From: Prostheceraeus crozeri | Taxonomy: Eukaryota; Platyhelminthes; Polycladida; Euryleptidae | Length of the DNA: 64,000 nt | Reading direction: 5' to 3' | Assembly (NCBI GenBank): GCA_907163375.1 | Contig: CAJQUW010011065.1 | Coordinates: 558,001 to 622,000, forward strand | Part shown: piece after piece, positions 26,499 through 40,380 of the stretch | Layout of the letters: each line of letters opens with the position of its first letter | Numbering within the stretch: position 1 is the stretch's first letter | Notes under the pieces: model-generated | Told to the model about the DNA's origin: nothing | Database searches by the model: none | What the model saw: only the letters and a program-made list of their open reading frames with translations | Program-made: the position numbers and the translations under genes

Positions 26499-29400
26499 TG
26501 ACAGAGGCTTTATATCACCTTTCTTAAAAGGAATAAATCATTTATATGAGAATAGCCGAGGGACAAGAAATTCCGTCCCTGAACTCCTTTGCCCTCGTAG
26601 ATGAAAAGGCGGAGACGACAAGAATAGCTCTCTACAGAGATCAAACCATTCGATCAAACCGCGCAGCTGCTGGCATTACACATAATCAAAATCGACTCGA
26701 GAATCACTTTTCGTAGATGAAATGTGAGAAAACCGATTCAGCTGAGGCCCTATGGCTGCTATGGAGAGAACAAAAAAGCAGTTAAGAGTGATAGGATTTT
26801 CAATTAATCATCTCAGGCTTACGTTTTCGAACTTGGATTTCTATTTGATAAACTTGAGTCAATTCCCAACTTTCCATCTATTCTCGTGCTTTCTTTACGG
26901 CTGTCATAGTTTGGATAGAAGGATGACATTTATTGCTAATTACTTATTTCTCCGAGGTCATCCATCACCGGATAGTTACTCAGAAATGCTTCGTTGACAT
27001 GTAGTTTAAAGAACTGAGCAACTTCACCCTCTTCGCCATTTTGTATTTACTTGATTATCTTCAATTATTGATTTTTGATCAATAGTTGGCAGAGAAAATG
27101 TTAAATTTTTTCTCTTAGTTTCATAATAAGCGCAAATTGTAAACAAGGTGCACTACCCATGACAAGAAAATAAACTCATGAATTTGATAAATGTTGCAAA
27201 CCTCAATACCGTCCTAACTAAACCAAGAGGATCGTCCAAATCTGCAATATTCTGGATGAAATGAAAAATTCATGACCATGCTGATCTCTGTTTCCGAAAT
27301 GATTGACTTTGGTTTCGTTGTTCATTTTGCCATTAGTCAAAATATGAAGATGAAGATACTTCACACGTGTTTGATAGCTCTTTAGACTCTTCAAATTAAG
27401 GCGAACTGTCAATTGAGCGACAGAATCTATTATCCGTCAATAATTTGGGCTTGATTTAGTCGAGAGCTCAGCTATATTATCTCAACCAATCCATGCCTTA
27501 ATTCAGAGCATGAATGTCGACTACAGTTATCCACATGACAGTGGACTTATCTTCATTTAAGCTTAACTGCACCAATTCTCGTTGGATGTGTACTTTTACT
27601 CAAATAAACTTAGCTATTCAGATACAGAACCTTCACATCAACCTCCCTTTAAATACACTATTTCCAACGCACTAAAATGCACAAGCCCTGCTACCTCACC
27701 CCCAGAAACATTTTCAAATATAACTGTGATAATAATTTGCAGCATCGGTCTCCACCCGTTAAGATCCATATTGAAGTGCGAAATCCTTAGTGCAGAATAC
27801 TGGTGATAATTTCTGTTCACAGTTTCTTTTGAATATAATTGCTAATCTACAAATCTGTATTACTTTAACCTCAATCTATCAAAGTGGGCCATTTTCACTA
27901 TAGAACGTCTACAAGAGATAGCCAACATGCTTCGGTCCATTTTAGCTATGGGAGACTTGCCTGGACCAACTTGACCCGAATGCCTTCCACCATGTACTCA
28001 AACAAAGGAAGAAGCATTCACAATCCATTAATGCCGAACGTGCCACATTCGATGCATTTCGACCCCAAGTTTTGTTACGAAGCAACACTGAACCCATAAC
28101 AGCTAACATTTGTAACCATAGATCAACGCAATTCTAGTGGCCCCACTTCCGATCTCGTACAATTCATAGAACGCTCACAAATCGTTTCTAAAAATTGAAA
28201 AAAGGCCTAAAATTTGAAGATAAATAGCTCTGGCATGAAGGGGTTAAGCATGCAATATGCCGTTCGATGTAATCTTTTCATACAGCACATTATCTACTGA
28301 ATACCCTGATACACATGAAATAATATTTGAGTATCTGGAATCCAGTTTTTTTATCTGGAATTTATCTGGAATTTTTATCTGGTTTTTATATCTGGAATTT
28401 TTGTTTTGAGATGGTTGGGCTTGAAGCACAGGATTATCAGCATCTCATCGTAGTGGAGTGCATTGTTAAAGTCATCGGAGCATATTCTAGTATTCAGTAT
28501 ATAGTAGCCATTTACTTGGCTTAATTTGCCGGTTGTGATTTTTTTCTAATCGACATCTGAATATTTTCCTGTAATTTGTAACAGAATAGATACATTGATT
28601 CTCATTTAACTTATTGCAAAAACTGATTATACAGCATTACTCAGACCTTATTCACTAAAACGCGACAGTTCCCTCTCACTTAAACAAATATCAGACAAGA
28701 TCTTCAATAAATAATGGCCCCTGACTCGAGCATAATCCAACTGTTGACACAGATGAACGAATTTGAAGACGACACTTTTACACGCTGTTAATGGAGCTCT
28801 ACATTTGTCGAGAATGTTAGATTCGCTTCACACAATTTGTCAGTAAAATGATTCATTTTTCATCCTACAGTTTTTGCGTTAAAATATTTTTTGGATAAGG
28901 AATGACCTGTGCATGTGTAAGATTATTCTATTCCTAATGTATGCTAAAAGTCGTTTTGTCTTTCCGCTCCGATCTGTCGAATCGAATCTATATTCATATC
29001 CACATTGAAAAATAGCTTTTGAAAGGACAACCCTAAATGCAAATCTTGCATCGACGCCTTAAAGCTTTGATGCATGAGTGCGATTAGAGTTAATAATCCT
29101 GAATCTCGAGATCCCAAAATTCTTGCTTGCTGCAAATATTCGGGTTCAGCGCCGTCATTTTCAAGCGTGGTACTGGATTTTGTTAAAATAATGCATTTTT
29201 CGATGCAATTTACATGCAGGTCTGCTCTCAATTGTTTTATAACAAAAACTGAATAAATAGTTAATTCTTTAGGCAAAGTTAAGATTCAGGTAGCTTGCTT
29301 GTGACTTAAGGTTCAAGTAAGTGCACGGAATTAATGTCTAGATCTAGATACTTTGTAACTGAAAACGACACTTAGGCCATAGAATTTGACGGAAGTGAAC

Positions 29401-32400
29401 TTCAACCAAGTTTTAAATATTGATTTCGGCTAATTTTTCGCTAAGCCTTTTATATGCGACCAGTCATTTGAAGAAAAGCGAAATAATGTACTTTTGAGGT
29501 CACAACGTCAACTAAGTTTCGAAATGATATTATGTGATTGGTTCATATCCATACAAGCTCGACTAAATGCAATTATTGTACGACTGCATTCACAGAAGTC
29601 GATAATTGATTATGCCATCTTTGTCAGTTTTTAATTCACGAACTCGTTAGTTTTTCAGTGAATTAGGGATGATTTATTCCACCCGCTATCCGCTTGCGAT
29701 TGAACAAAGTTTTGCAAAGTTTTAGCATTTCAAATGCCTCATGCTCGTAAGTAAATCAATATTTGAACATAGAGAACTACATGAGACAAATATCAGCAAG
29801 GTACGGCAGTTGCAGTTTTAAAGGATACTTATATGAAAATGCAAGTTGCAAGCTAAGTTGTTCAAAATCTTTTATAAAGCAAGTGCAAAAATTAGGAATA
29901 CGGATGTGGGTTTTATTTTTCCCACTGCAATGAGTTAATTATACAATTTGATAACACCACGTGAGGCAGACGCATTCATGCTAGCATGTCGGATTGGTCG
30001 GAGTATTGAATACACAATCAAAAATGACCAAATTTCAAATGAACAAAAACCGAAATTTATACTTCAGGTGCTTCTTCATGTAGTTAAGCCGCACTTGAAT
30101 TTTTTCGAAGAAATAGTCTACATCATGTAAGCCTATAGAAAGCGCTAAACCTATACTAAGGATAGGGATTCGGATCCGTGTCTCATTTTTCCTGTAATTC
30201 TGTTAATCGCGTGATCAAGGCTTTCGTGACTTAAAGTGATAGCTTATTATCAAACTAATTCTCAAAAATCGACGGGTTTAGCCCACTGGCAGATAATGTC
30301 TATGAACAAATTTGAAAAGTGCTTTTTCGAAGATTTTGTTACGTTTTGCAAATATTTTGCTCACATAACTCTCAATGAAGCGCATCCACTTTCACTTTTA
30401 GTGCACTATGATGGCACTTTAATCAGCTTTAATCTATGTACAGAAATCAGCTATAATGAAAATTCCCATGTAGTCCAGATGTCGATGCGATATGCAATAT
30501 GTAGGCCCTCACATCCATTTGTCAAAAGTCATCAATAAGATGAAAACAATGTAGTGGCAGAATAAAGTAAATTAAGAGAAATATTGAGTGCAAACTGTGA
30601 AGAAGAACTTGCTTGTTGAGTAATTTATCAGTGAGTGTTTTGAGGAAAAGAAAAAAAAACATTTTTGGATAGATAGATAAAAGATAAATGAATATAAGCA
30701 AACATCATATTTATCAGTTTTAAGCAAGTCGTCATCACCCACTCTCAGTAAATACATGATGGAAATATCGGTAACATTATCGAAATACATGGATGGTTGA
30801 GCGAGTCATTCCTGAAGAGGGAAGGAGCTTGCCCTTCGGATTGAAAATGACACTGATATATGATCATTTTATTTTCTCCTTTTCTGCTGATATTTTACAT
30901 TGTCTTCACTTCAAAAAATCGGTAGGTGTGATGAGTAAAAAAAAGTTCTGCTTTTAATCCGTTTACTTCTTTCAATTCTGTGGATGAGGTGATATTTCCT
31001 TGTTTATTAGTTATTCTGGCACATGTGCGCCTTGAAATAGACAAGCAAAGAAAGCATCAATTATTTGTCACTTATCATGAGCTGCGCCGGCAAGGACAAA
31101 AGGTCCTCAATATGATAGGTACCAAGAAACACATCTTTTTACTTGGGCTTTCCATCACACAAAATAATGTCACATACCCAAGGCTTATTCTCAAAGCCTC
31201 AATTGTTCAGTGGAGGCATCCAAGTCATTTGTGAGAACAGCGGTAAGAGACATGAATGAAATTGACACGGCATGGCTTCATACAATTCACAGATAGCTGT
31301 ATCGCTTCTGTCATCACAAGTTTGAGCCTACTAAAATAAGTAGGCCCTTACTCGGATTATATCATCCAACGCTACATCATCATCAAGCAAAAAAATAATG
31401 GAACAAGAATAATGTATTTCGTTTGGATTACCCAGTTCTCATTAATGATAAAAGCTATATACGAAAGTAAATCTTATAAGCCGTATGACATAATGGATAC
31501 ATGTGATCTTAATGATAAGTTTAATGCATGTGCATCGTAACATGCATAATCTAATTAGGTGTGATAATTGGTATCATACATGAAAGGGACCAATAAAGCT
31601 TACAGACTATTCGCTTGCGATTAGTAGGAGAAAGATAGCCTATATCGAAGGACCTAACAGCTAAATGAGGTGTACATTTCAAAAGCCTGGGTTTCAAAAC
31701 CCAGCTTGGCGTGGTTCTTTTTAAACGAAGTTTGTGGAAAAACTTGGCGGTCAAACCCAACCCAAGTTTTTTGTTCAACATTGCTAAAGCTCTGGGCACT
31801 CCTATTTGCATTCATTAATATTCATGTGCAAAAATTCTACGTATTTAAAATATAATGAGAACATCAAGAGACCGTAGGCGCTGTACTCACTGTCTGCATT
31901 TACTAAAAGTCTACAGATTTGAAATTCAATAGAAGCAGTATGAAGCAGTAGACAGTTGACTTTTGGAGAAGCATGTATATTTACAATGTTATTATACCCT
32001 TTGTACAGATCTCCTTCAATTTTCTAACATTTAAGCAAACATTAACTTCAAATTTGGTCAATATTGTTGTCAAATAGAAAAATGACGTAAATGACGTAAA
32101 TGTCTCAAACAGAAACATAGTAAAGGCTAAAATTTTACTTAATAGGTGATAATTTTTGGACAGTACTTTTTGAGAGCGTCATACTTAATCCGAAATGTAA
32201 ACTTTAGCTGAGTCCATCTAAGTATTTGAAACATTGATATAATTCTTATTTGCAATTTATTTATCTATAGGAGGTCTTTCATAATACAGCGAATAATTCG
32301 ACCCAGCAGAATGCTGACGACCACCGCTATTGCCAGCATACTCGATCAACTTCATTAAACGAACACACACGTTCAATAATCTTTTGAGAGCAAATGAGAA

Positions 32401-34744
32401 TGTCATTCATTGGAGTATCAATTAATAAGTTCATCGTATATGTGTCAAACAGGATAGCATTTGTGTACACTTCACTTTAGTTACATCATAGCATCTGAAT
32501 TTTGCTCGAAATGGCAATCAGCTAGCAGAATATGTCGATTATTGAATCGCTGCATGCTAGATTTTTTAGATTCCTTCAGTTGAATCGCCGCCGGACTGAC
32601 GACGAGAAACTCTTAATCTCAATAGTAAACAGCTATGCTCAAACTCCTGCTCAATAAACACAATGACAATGTGAATTAGACAATTAACACCTTCATCGTT
32701 TAACACTTAATTGAAGTGTTTTCCTCGTTGAACAATACTTTTCATTTAGTAACTGCACAAACAATAACGCGTCAGCTTTGCTATTGTTGTTGATCTAAAC
32801 CTGTGATTCTTTAAAAAAGTAGGATTCTCGTTTAATAGAATTTTCAATCAGATTCAACCTTGATACATTGACATTGCTTTGAAATCATTCCGCGCGTAGT
32901 CAAATGACATAAAGCATTTGATATAGTATTGCACAACGAAACTTAGGAAATCAGGTGTTATTTTAATTTGACTCATGCGATTAACTATTGTAGTTCTACT
33001 GGCAACTTTAATCTCCGATTTAATCTACGTAGATAAGACGCTAATTTTGTCACGTTGATGGCAAACTATTAGCATATCTGAAATAGGCGACAATGTGAAC
33101 CCGACACGCACAAAATACTGAAATGGGATTAAATTACAAATCTTCTTTCCAGTTTTGTTTCATCAACTGACGTTTCACACTTTTAAACCGTATTTGGCGC
33201 TATCTAGACCACTCATCCAACTGCAAAAGTATATTATTTTTTTATAATTTTTTTGTTTTCTGATAGTCAATTGCAATATGTCTGATATAGAAATAATTAT
33301 CAATTACATCGTCGATCTTTTCCGCAAAGTAACCGTAAGAGCGTCCCACCACCTGCAAATAGTATACTCGGTGATTTAGTTGCTTGCACTATGACTTGTA
33401 TGTCCTGTAGTTGCTCCTCAAAAATCGAAAAATGTCGATCACTTGCATTCAATGAACTATAGGCTTTCATGTATTTTAGCCTGATAGTTGAAATGTGAAA
33501 TCTAAATGATCAATAACATTAGATAAACATTTAACTGGATGGCAGTCCTTGAACAATGCTAAGGCCTCAGTCACACTGAAAGCAAAGCAAATACGAGCGT
33601 CTCGAGGAAACGTATGTCGAGCAAATGCTATTAATCGCTCTGGTTTGATTTGTTCGCTGTGTGGCAGTCTACAACTGCTGTAATGATGACTTTATATTTG
33701 CTGCAAAACGCTTTGCTCGGAAAAGTTTGGAAGCTCACAATGTGGTAATGAGCTGCGCGAAATGAATAATCAGAAGTTTAATTGAAAAACACATATTCTC
33801 GGTTTACTGGTGCGATATTTTGATATCAGTAGACTTGTTCTGAATCTTTTTGGGTTTCAATTCTTTTTTAACAAGAAACTGCCTTTTAAAATAAATCGGC
33901 GACATTGGCCTCATATATTTCGATAGTCCACTGAAAAATTTGGTGATGTCAGACATCATACGGCTCATTAACCGCAGAATGATCCTGAGTTATAGATTCA
34001 CCTAGAAATCAGTCAAATCTGAGTGGAAAACCGTCTGAAAGTAGCATCATCCTTCAAAAAGTGAAAATCATGCACGACATTTATCATTATTTCTTCAAAT
34101 TTGTCATAAATAAAAAGTTTTCAATCAGCACACTCACTCCCCAATGCAAGAAGCATGATTAGATTTCGGTCAAAAAGATACAATTGTTTTTTTTAATCTT
34201 GCATTTTATGAATCAGTCTGACATGCGCAAATTTTAGAAATAGACGCTCATATACAGCCGAAATGCTTCCATGTTCAGCAATCTTGAAACTTCAGCAAGT
34301 GGTATTCTTCCCTTGTGTTACGATGATCCTTAAATGTCACATATAATCAATGACAAGCTTTCTTCACAAGTTCAGTTCAGTTCGCTTTGATTGTTGCAAC
34401 AAAAAGTTTGGAATGAGAAAATTTGCACTTGCAGTGCAGTCTTTAGATTTAGATACGTTTGCATTTCGGTTACAAAACTTATACAATCTTCAAACAAAAC
34501 TTGTCGTTATTCCATCATTTCAAAACCCTAGGAAAGCTAGAAATTTATATCTGAGGAATGTGGATATTGTAGGGATGTCCAATTAATGTTATGTTCATTG
34601 ACGGCATTTGTTTTTATTGACTTTCACATAAACATTCATTAGGACTATTTGCTTCTCACTTCCTGGATTTACGTCTTTTCTTCCCATTTCCGGGACTGAG
34701 CGAAGTTGGCTTTACATTTCAAATGATCTACATGTAGAGTAATG
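26499..34744. other. long gene-free stretch (possible first intron)
   Basis: About 8.2 kb of AT-rich sequence. No exon, RNA gene or intact mobile element recognised. Minor items: a degenerate tandem array of a TTTATCTGGAATT word at 28,330-28,405, and a small perfect hairpin CTGGGTTT/AAACCCAG at 31,687-31,704. Confidence 0.4.
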
Positions 34745-35950
34745 TCTTCCAACACCACTAATGTCTCCATGTCTTCTTGAATACAGACTTTTCCACACCA
34801 AAGATTAGAACTGATCTTATACACATCTCATGTACATGGGCTCTACACTTCAATGAAATGTCTTTGTTGGTAAAAAGCTGTGATGCGAGTCGGAACCGCT
34901 CCATCTCCACCTGCCTCTGAGTCCAAAACATCTGTAGGGCAACAAAATTCTTGGACCTCTGGCAGAGTGATCCCAATCACTTTGAATGATTCATCATCAG
35001 GCGAGCGGGAAGCATTGATGCACCTCGGACAACGGAAGTTCGTTACTACTTGAAAGGATCGCAATCGGTATTACATTTCATGAAACCAAAATTTGCAGGA
35101 AACACAGAAGATAGACTCCCTTACCGTAACAACTGCACGTCCACTGTCCAGACTTCTTGCGTTCTCTTTTCTTCCTAGCTACCATGACTTGAATTTCGTC
35201 CGGTAGATCTTCAAACCACTTTGAAATCATAAAAATAGCTTCTTGCTTGGATGTTGCCACTAAGACGAGCACAGCAGCTCTTATAGCCCAGATCCCCTAC
35301 ACTTTCTCAGCGGTTCCTCCATCACTGTAATGAAAACTAAGCGACTAAGCGTGGTACATCCCCAAGCTTACATCCAGCTCCCTCGATAGACCGAACTTCG
35401 TCATGATTTCGTTTTTGAATCCCGATACATGGACATTACCACCGCAATCAGTCGCTCAGAAACTCCTTTTCTGAGTAATGACCATTCGATGACTATCCTG
35501 GGGACTCTGTTGAAAGCCTTTTCGAAATCGGCGAACACCTGGGAGAGCTTCCTCTTCTTTTGAACTACTTCTTTTGATATTTTATATTGAACATTATATT
35601 TTGTCCTTCGGTCCTTCTGATGTTCCTTCTTAATGTCTGCCACGATTCCTCTCTGGCCTTAGCAACAGGTCTATTTGCTAGCTCTGAGCATCTTTGTACA
35701 ATTCTTGACTTCTGCCATTTATTGTTCTTTACAGTTCTCTGCACTTCACAGTTCCACCACCAAGTCTTCCGCTGAACTTGTCGTAGCGGGCCTGTTGGTT
35801 CTCCAAGAGTATGCTTTGCTGCCTGTATGACATTATTCTGAAGCCTGTCCTAGCTGATCTCTGATGAAGCATCATTTTTCTGCTGGAAGAACTTTCTCAA
35901 GTTCTCTTTTCGATCCTTCACCTTTTAATCTCCATGCCTTCAGGCTTCTG
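34745..35950 (-). mobile_element. decayed RTE-like LINE fragment
   Basis: Reading leftward, pieces of a reverse transcriptase appear in order across several frames. A KTWWWNCEVQ block near 35,750 comes first, then FADFEKAFNRVPR...LLRKGV and SMYRDSK (35,401-35,643), then a zinc-linker piece GQWTCSCYGKGV (near 35,140) and NFRCPRCINASR (near 35,030). Last comes the C-terminal part with DVLDSEAGGDGAVPTRI, ISLKCRAHVHEMCIRSVL and FGVEKS (34,758-34,960). The order and motifs match RTE-type LINEs. Frames change at least three times, so it is long dead; both ends are approximate. Confidence 0.7.
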
Positions 35951-37373
35951 TTAAGAACTTTCTTTTTTGTCTTTAGTTCTTGCTGAATACACACACACAT
36001 CCATGACCAACAGCCGATGCTGCGTTAGGCAGGCCTCTCCTCGAACGGATCATCAGGATTAATCCTATTGATCATTATGAACACCAGGATTAAACATAAT
36101 TAATTATACGGGTACTACCAGAGTCCACTTATCCCACCATTTCCCTAAATAAACACAAACGGCTGATCATGCATCCTACGCTAATGTAAACTGAAATCAG
36201 CGGAATTAATATTACTGCCACAATTACTATCAAATACGAAAATCAAGTGCCAAGAGCGTCAAACATCGATGCACTGAAAAAATATGTAGATAAATATGAC
36301 ACTCAAAAGAATCATTTATTATCAGATTTACACTACCATTTACAGATAGGTACTAGTACTAAAATGTTACTTTTCTTGAAATTTTGCTAATCATTTACTG
36401 ATGCATCATTCCATTGCTGGCATATTATACTGACTGCATGGGCATATTATCCACCAAACTTCAATAAATAGCGCGATCCGTTATGTTACAATATCATACC
36501 AGTATCAACATACATATCATAACAAGATCTGGTTTTTGCTGTCTGATAACTGGAATAGGATACTGCAGTATTTGAAATGTCAGTTTCAGCAATAATAGTA
36601 CTTTCTGCATTCCTGGTGTAGAACTATTATATTTATAGTGCAATGTAAAACAAAATAAATTTCAATTAGTTGAAAAATCAATATTGAAATTTTTTTCTAA
36701 AAGTCACAATCACTTTATTCGTTGTCTTCTCCGTATATCAAAAAAATAATCGTGGCTAAAAATGCATTCAGTTGTTGGCAAGGCAGATGCCTGAGTGTCT
36801 GATAAAGCAAAAATATTGAATGGCTATCAAGTCATCTGATCCCGGACGCTGATGCTCTCCTTGCAAGTTGTTATATGAAAAGTCATGTAACAAATATCAT
36901 CAGGTTTGCCATCGTCTAGTATTTATACCAGACAGCTCAATGCGAGTATTTTGATGTTTTTCCGGTTTGCGATGCAATGTCGGGCATTTTAATCAGGTTA
37001 ATATGTTCATTGGTTAGTGGCATCATGAGTAGGACGCGACGTCGTCAGATTTAACTTAACGTGGCAAGCTTTAGGCATATTTCTAATCTCATTCACATTT
37101 TTGAAAATATAGAAGGAAAAATGAATAAGCACATGTTCAATGGCAAGTTAATTGCATCGCAAATGCAGCAGAGGAATAGTCCGCAGTCGAATTATCGAAG
37201 TTCCACTAAGAATCCCACACTCTAAAGCTTCAAATTATGTGACAGAATTATTGACGTGTTCCGCGCAGGATGTGTAATAGTTTCGAATTTTTTTCAAGCA
37301 ACTGCTCTTATCAATTTCATATTATTGAAGCTGTTGCATGTAATCTGTGTTTCAATTAAATACAAAAGGTTTT
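35951..37373. other. no gene seen
   Basis: AT-rich sequence without recognised features. Confidence 0.4.
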
Positions 37374-37562
37374 GGATAGGATAGGATAGGAAGTGTTTAT
37401 ATTCATAATGAAAATGATAACATGACATGTAACATAACAAGAATATGACAGAGAAAAATACCACTTTATACATACAAAATAATTTTAAAAAAACATCTCA
37501 AGCTACGGTCATTCACAAATTTGCGAAAGTCAGAAAATTACGAAAAGATCTACACCATGACA

Positions 37563-40148
37563 TCAAGAGTAATTTACCAGACTGAATACAAATGGTATGA
37601 AGGAACTACGACGAATATTGGTACGACTATATGGAATAATGACACTGCGTGAGTAACGATGAACAGAAGGAATGAGTCTATGTAGAGCGTGAGAAGAATC
37701 ACCGGCAGCCTTTCTAAACAGGCTCCTGCTGGCTGCACAACGACGTTTTTGAATGCTATTGTGTTCACAGTTACAGCTTTCGTTGCAGCCATGAAAGATA
37801 ATGCGGTGAGCACGTCGATCGAGCTTTTCGAGTCTCTCAGATAGTGTCTTGTTTAGTCCAGCAAAACATGGTGAGGCATACTCCATTAGACTTCGGATAC
37901 AGCTTGTATATATGAGATGGAGCTTGACTTTGTTCAATAGAGGTCGCAGCTTCCGCAGTAAGTAAAAACGCTTCTTCACTGTCGTCTCAATTATATGAAC
38001 ATGCGCAGCCCAAGATAGATCAGATCTAAAAGTCATGCCCAGAATTTTGACAGAATCAACCAAAGGAAGAACTTGTATCTCTGGCAGCTTGAAATTGTGA
38101 TGACTCGTTAAACACGTCATTTGACTTTTTGCTTTGTTTAAAGTCAAGTCATTTTGAATGCACCATTCCTCCACCGTTGCAACCTCCTCCCGGATATAGA
38201 CTTCCAGATCGTGAACAGAATCCTCTTTTCTGGCAGGTAGCACAAAGGTGATGTCATCAGCATATTGAAAAACGGTGGTCTCCGTGCGACTGCTTGATAG
38301 GTCAAACACAAAGGCTGAGAAGATGTAGGGAGACAGAACTGAACCTTGAGGTACTCCCCGTGTAATTGGGAATGAGTCTGATAAGAGGTCTCCAAACTTT
38401 ATGCGGGAACTTCGATTAGAAAAGTAATCCATAAGCCAGAGTAAGAATCCTTGCTGAAACCGTAATCCTTCTAACTTTGAAATCAACTGAACATTATCTA
38501 GTTTGTCATAAGCTTTTGAAAGATCAAAACACAGAACTATGGTTGTCGTAGATGCATTCGGCTTGAACCCATGCTGTTGTATACCACTGGAGCTCACGAA
38601 CTTCTCTTTTAGTCTAAGCAAGATTATTCGCTCAAGCAACTTCCCAGGCAGAGGTAGAACTGTAATCTGTCTTAAATCATTAACACTCGGTGGATTGGAT
38701 TTCGGTATAGGAGTAATCATACCATTCTTCCATCCTGCAGGCACCTTCCGTGTTCTGATGGAGGTTTCGAACATCCAAGCCATTTGTTCAGCTATAACTT
38801 CTGCCAATGAAACAAAGACTTTTGATGGAATGAATGGAATACCTGAAGACTTTGACGTTGATTGTCTTTTCAAAAGTCTGTAGACATCAAATGCAGACAC
38901 CTCACATACCCATTCATCATCAGCCATAGCAATTGGCATTCTATCATTTCGATCTTGCACCTGTACAGAATTTGAGAAAATGTCAAACATTTGCTGAAGT
39001 AACTCATCAGGTCTTCTATTTTGCGCCAATTTGTCCATTCCGCTTCCGTCTTTGAACTCCTTCAACAAGTTCCACACATTCTTTGGTCTTGCACAAAGTC
39101 TATCTGCCCATAATCGCTTTGCTTTTATAATTTCACAACGAACCTTCTCTTTTAAATAATTATATTCACTCCATCGTCGCAGTCTGAAGGCTTCCCAGCG
39201 TTTCTCAATCAAGTATTTTGTTAATGGTGTCATCCATGATTTGTCTTTGTTTGACAGCCTCACTGTGGTAGTTGGGATGCATTCTTTAATAGAATTATTC
39301 AGTACTTCTTCAAAAATACACCATTGAATCTTCACGTCATTCTGATCATAGAATTCGGACCAGTCATAGCACATTATAGAATTTGCAAGTCTGTCGAGGT
39401 GGGACATCCGTAAGTCATACACTGTCCTAACTTTAGTAGAAGAGAGAGCCACAGATTTATGAGAACACTGAGGTTTAGCAGTAAGAAACACATGATCCGA
39501 AGAACTTACAGGATAATCATATTGAACACCTTCATATGTATAATATTCTGACAGCATCTCAGAAAACAATATACAATCAAGAATATTTTCACCTCTCGTT
39601 GCCTTGGTGATAATATTTGTCATATTCAACTCAGTGCACAAACTTTTGACATCAAAATGATTAAAGTCTCCCGCAACAATGAAATTGATATTAGGGTAGA
39701 TATTCAGGCAAATATCAATGATCTCACAAATCATGTCATGAATCTCCTCTAAAATTCCAGAGTTTACAGATGGAGGAATATATATGCAAATTAGTACTGT
39801 ATTGATCTCGTTTAAATGTACGGTGACATATTCAATATCTGATACAGTAGGAAGATTGTCAGTGATCATTTTGAAAAATATGCTGTTCTTCACAAACACT
39901 ACTGTACCTCCTCTTCGTCGACCCTTTCGATCAGACCTGCAAACGGAGTATCCGGGTATTGAAATCAATTCTGTTCCAATGTCCTCAGTAAGCCAAGTTT
40001 CTGTGACACATAAGAGATCAACCCGCTTCATTGCTGCAATTACGGTTAACTCGTCTATCTTCTTTAAGATTGAGCGGATATTCGTTAATCCAACAATCGG
40101 TAGGTTACTCTCCTTCCTATCATAACTTTTCATAAAATCAGCAATCAA
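37563..40148 (-). CDS. LINE ORF2: APE endonuclease and reverse transcriptase
   Basis: 861 codons, open throughout; the first ATG is a few codons in (MKSYDR). Endonuclease motifs: NIRSILKKIDEL, CVTETWL (catalytic Glu), RRGGTVVF, VAGDFNHF and SSSDHVFL (catalytic Asp-His). RT motifs: WKNGMITPIPKSNPP, LCFDLSKAYDKLDN (motif A), TRGVPQGSVLSPYIF (motif B), FQYADDITF (motif C, YADD) and LNKAKSQM. The thumb/C-terminal region has the usual VKILGMTFRSDLSW and a Cys/His-rich CNESCNCEH. The clade looks CR1-like (Jockey group). It overlaps the end of ORF1 at a possible -1 frameshift site. Confidence 0.9.
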   Translation of the reverse strand: MIADFMKSYDRKESNLPIVGLTNIRSILKKIDELTVIAAMKRVDLLCVTETWLTEDIGTELISIPGYSVCRSDRKGRRRGGTVVFVKNSIFFKMITDNLPTVSDIEYVTVHLNEINTVLICIYIPPSVNSGILEEIHDMICEIIDICLNIYPNINFIVAGDFNHFDVKSLCTELNMTNIITKATRGENILDCILFSEMLSEYYTYEGVQYDYPVSSSDHVFLTAKPQCSHKSVALSSTKVRTVYDLRMSHLDRLANSIMCYDWSEFYDQNDVKIQWCIFEEVLNNSIKECIPTTTVRLSNKDKSWMTPLTKYLIEKRWEAFRLRRWSEYNYLKEKVRCEIIKAKRLWADRLCARPKNVWNLLKEFKDGSGMDKLAQNRRPDELLQQMFDIFSNSVQVQDRNDRMPIAMADDEWVCEVSAFDVYRLLKRQSTSKSSGIPFIPSKVFVSLAEVIAEQMAWMFETSIRTRKVPAGWKNGMITPIPKSNPPSVNDLRQITVLPLPGKLLERIILLRLKEKFVSSSGIQQHGFKPNASTTTIVLCFDLSKAYDKLDNVQLISKLEGLRFQQGFLLWLMDYFSNRSSRIKFGDLLSDSFPITRGVPQGSVLSPYIFSAFVFDLSSSRTETTVFQYADDITFVLPARKEDSVHDLEVYIREEVATVEEWCIQNDLTLNKAKSQMTCLTSHHNFKLPEIQVLPLVDSVKILGMTFRSDLSWAAHVHIIETTVKKRFYLLRKLRPLLNKVKLHLIYTSCIRSLMEYASPCFAGLNKTLSERLEKLDRRAHRIIFHGCNESCNCEHNSIQKRRCAASRSLFRKAAGDSSHALHRLIPSVHRYSRSVIIPYSRTNIRRSSFIPFVFSLVNYS

Positions 40149-40336
40149 AAATTTTCTGTCAATCCATCTACCACCACACCGTCGATCATCACTCGTCCTT
40201 TCTGTATTCGAATATCTTTCCCCACATTGGAAGGATTTTTTCGTTCATCATTTCTTCGCTTACGCAATCGTTGGAACTCCTTTTGCTGCAGCGGGGTGAG
40301 GTCACTGTTTACATAAATCCTTCTGTACTCCTCCAA
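40145..40336 (-). pseudogene. LINE ORF1 C-terminal remnant
   Basis: 63 codons: EEYRRIYVNSDLTPLQQKEFQRLRK, DIRIQKGRVMIDG, ending LTENF and TGA. The IYVNxxLTP...RK pattern is the C-terminal part of ORF1 proteins in many invertebrate LINEs. The rest of ORF1 is absent because of 5' truncation. The end GAA-AAT-TTT-TGA overlaps the ORF2 frame. Confidence 0.65.
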
Positions 40337-40380
40337 GATGGCAAAGCCTCCAAGAATAAAATGTCATTCAGTTCGTGGAT

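Larger units (their letters stand above)
37374..40380 (-). mobile_element. CR1-like LINE, 5'-truncated, ORF2 open
   Basis: A leftward element of about 3.0 kb. The 3' end is a (TCCTA)n tail (complement of 37,374-37,391) after a short UTR with an AATATAAA-like signal. It carries the end of ORF1 (40,145-40,336) and a complete 861-codon ORF2 (37,563-40,148). It is truncated in ORF1 at about 40,340-40,380. ORF2 being open over 2.6 kb suggests recent insertion. Confidence 0.85.
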
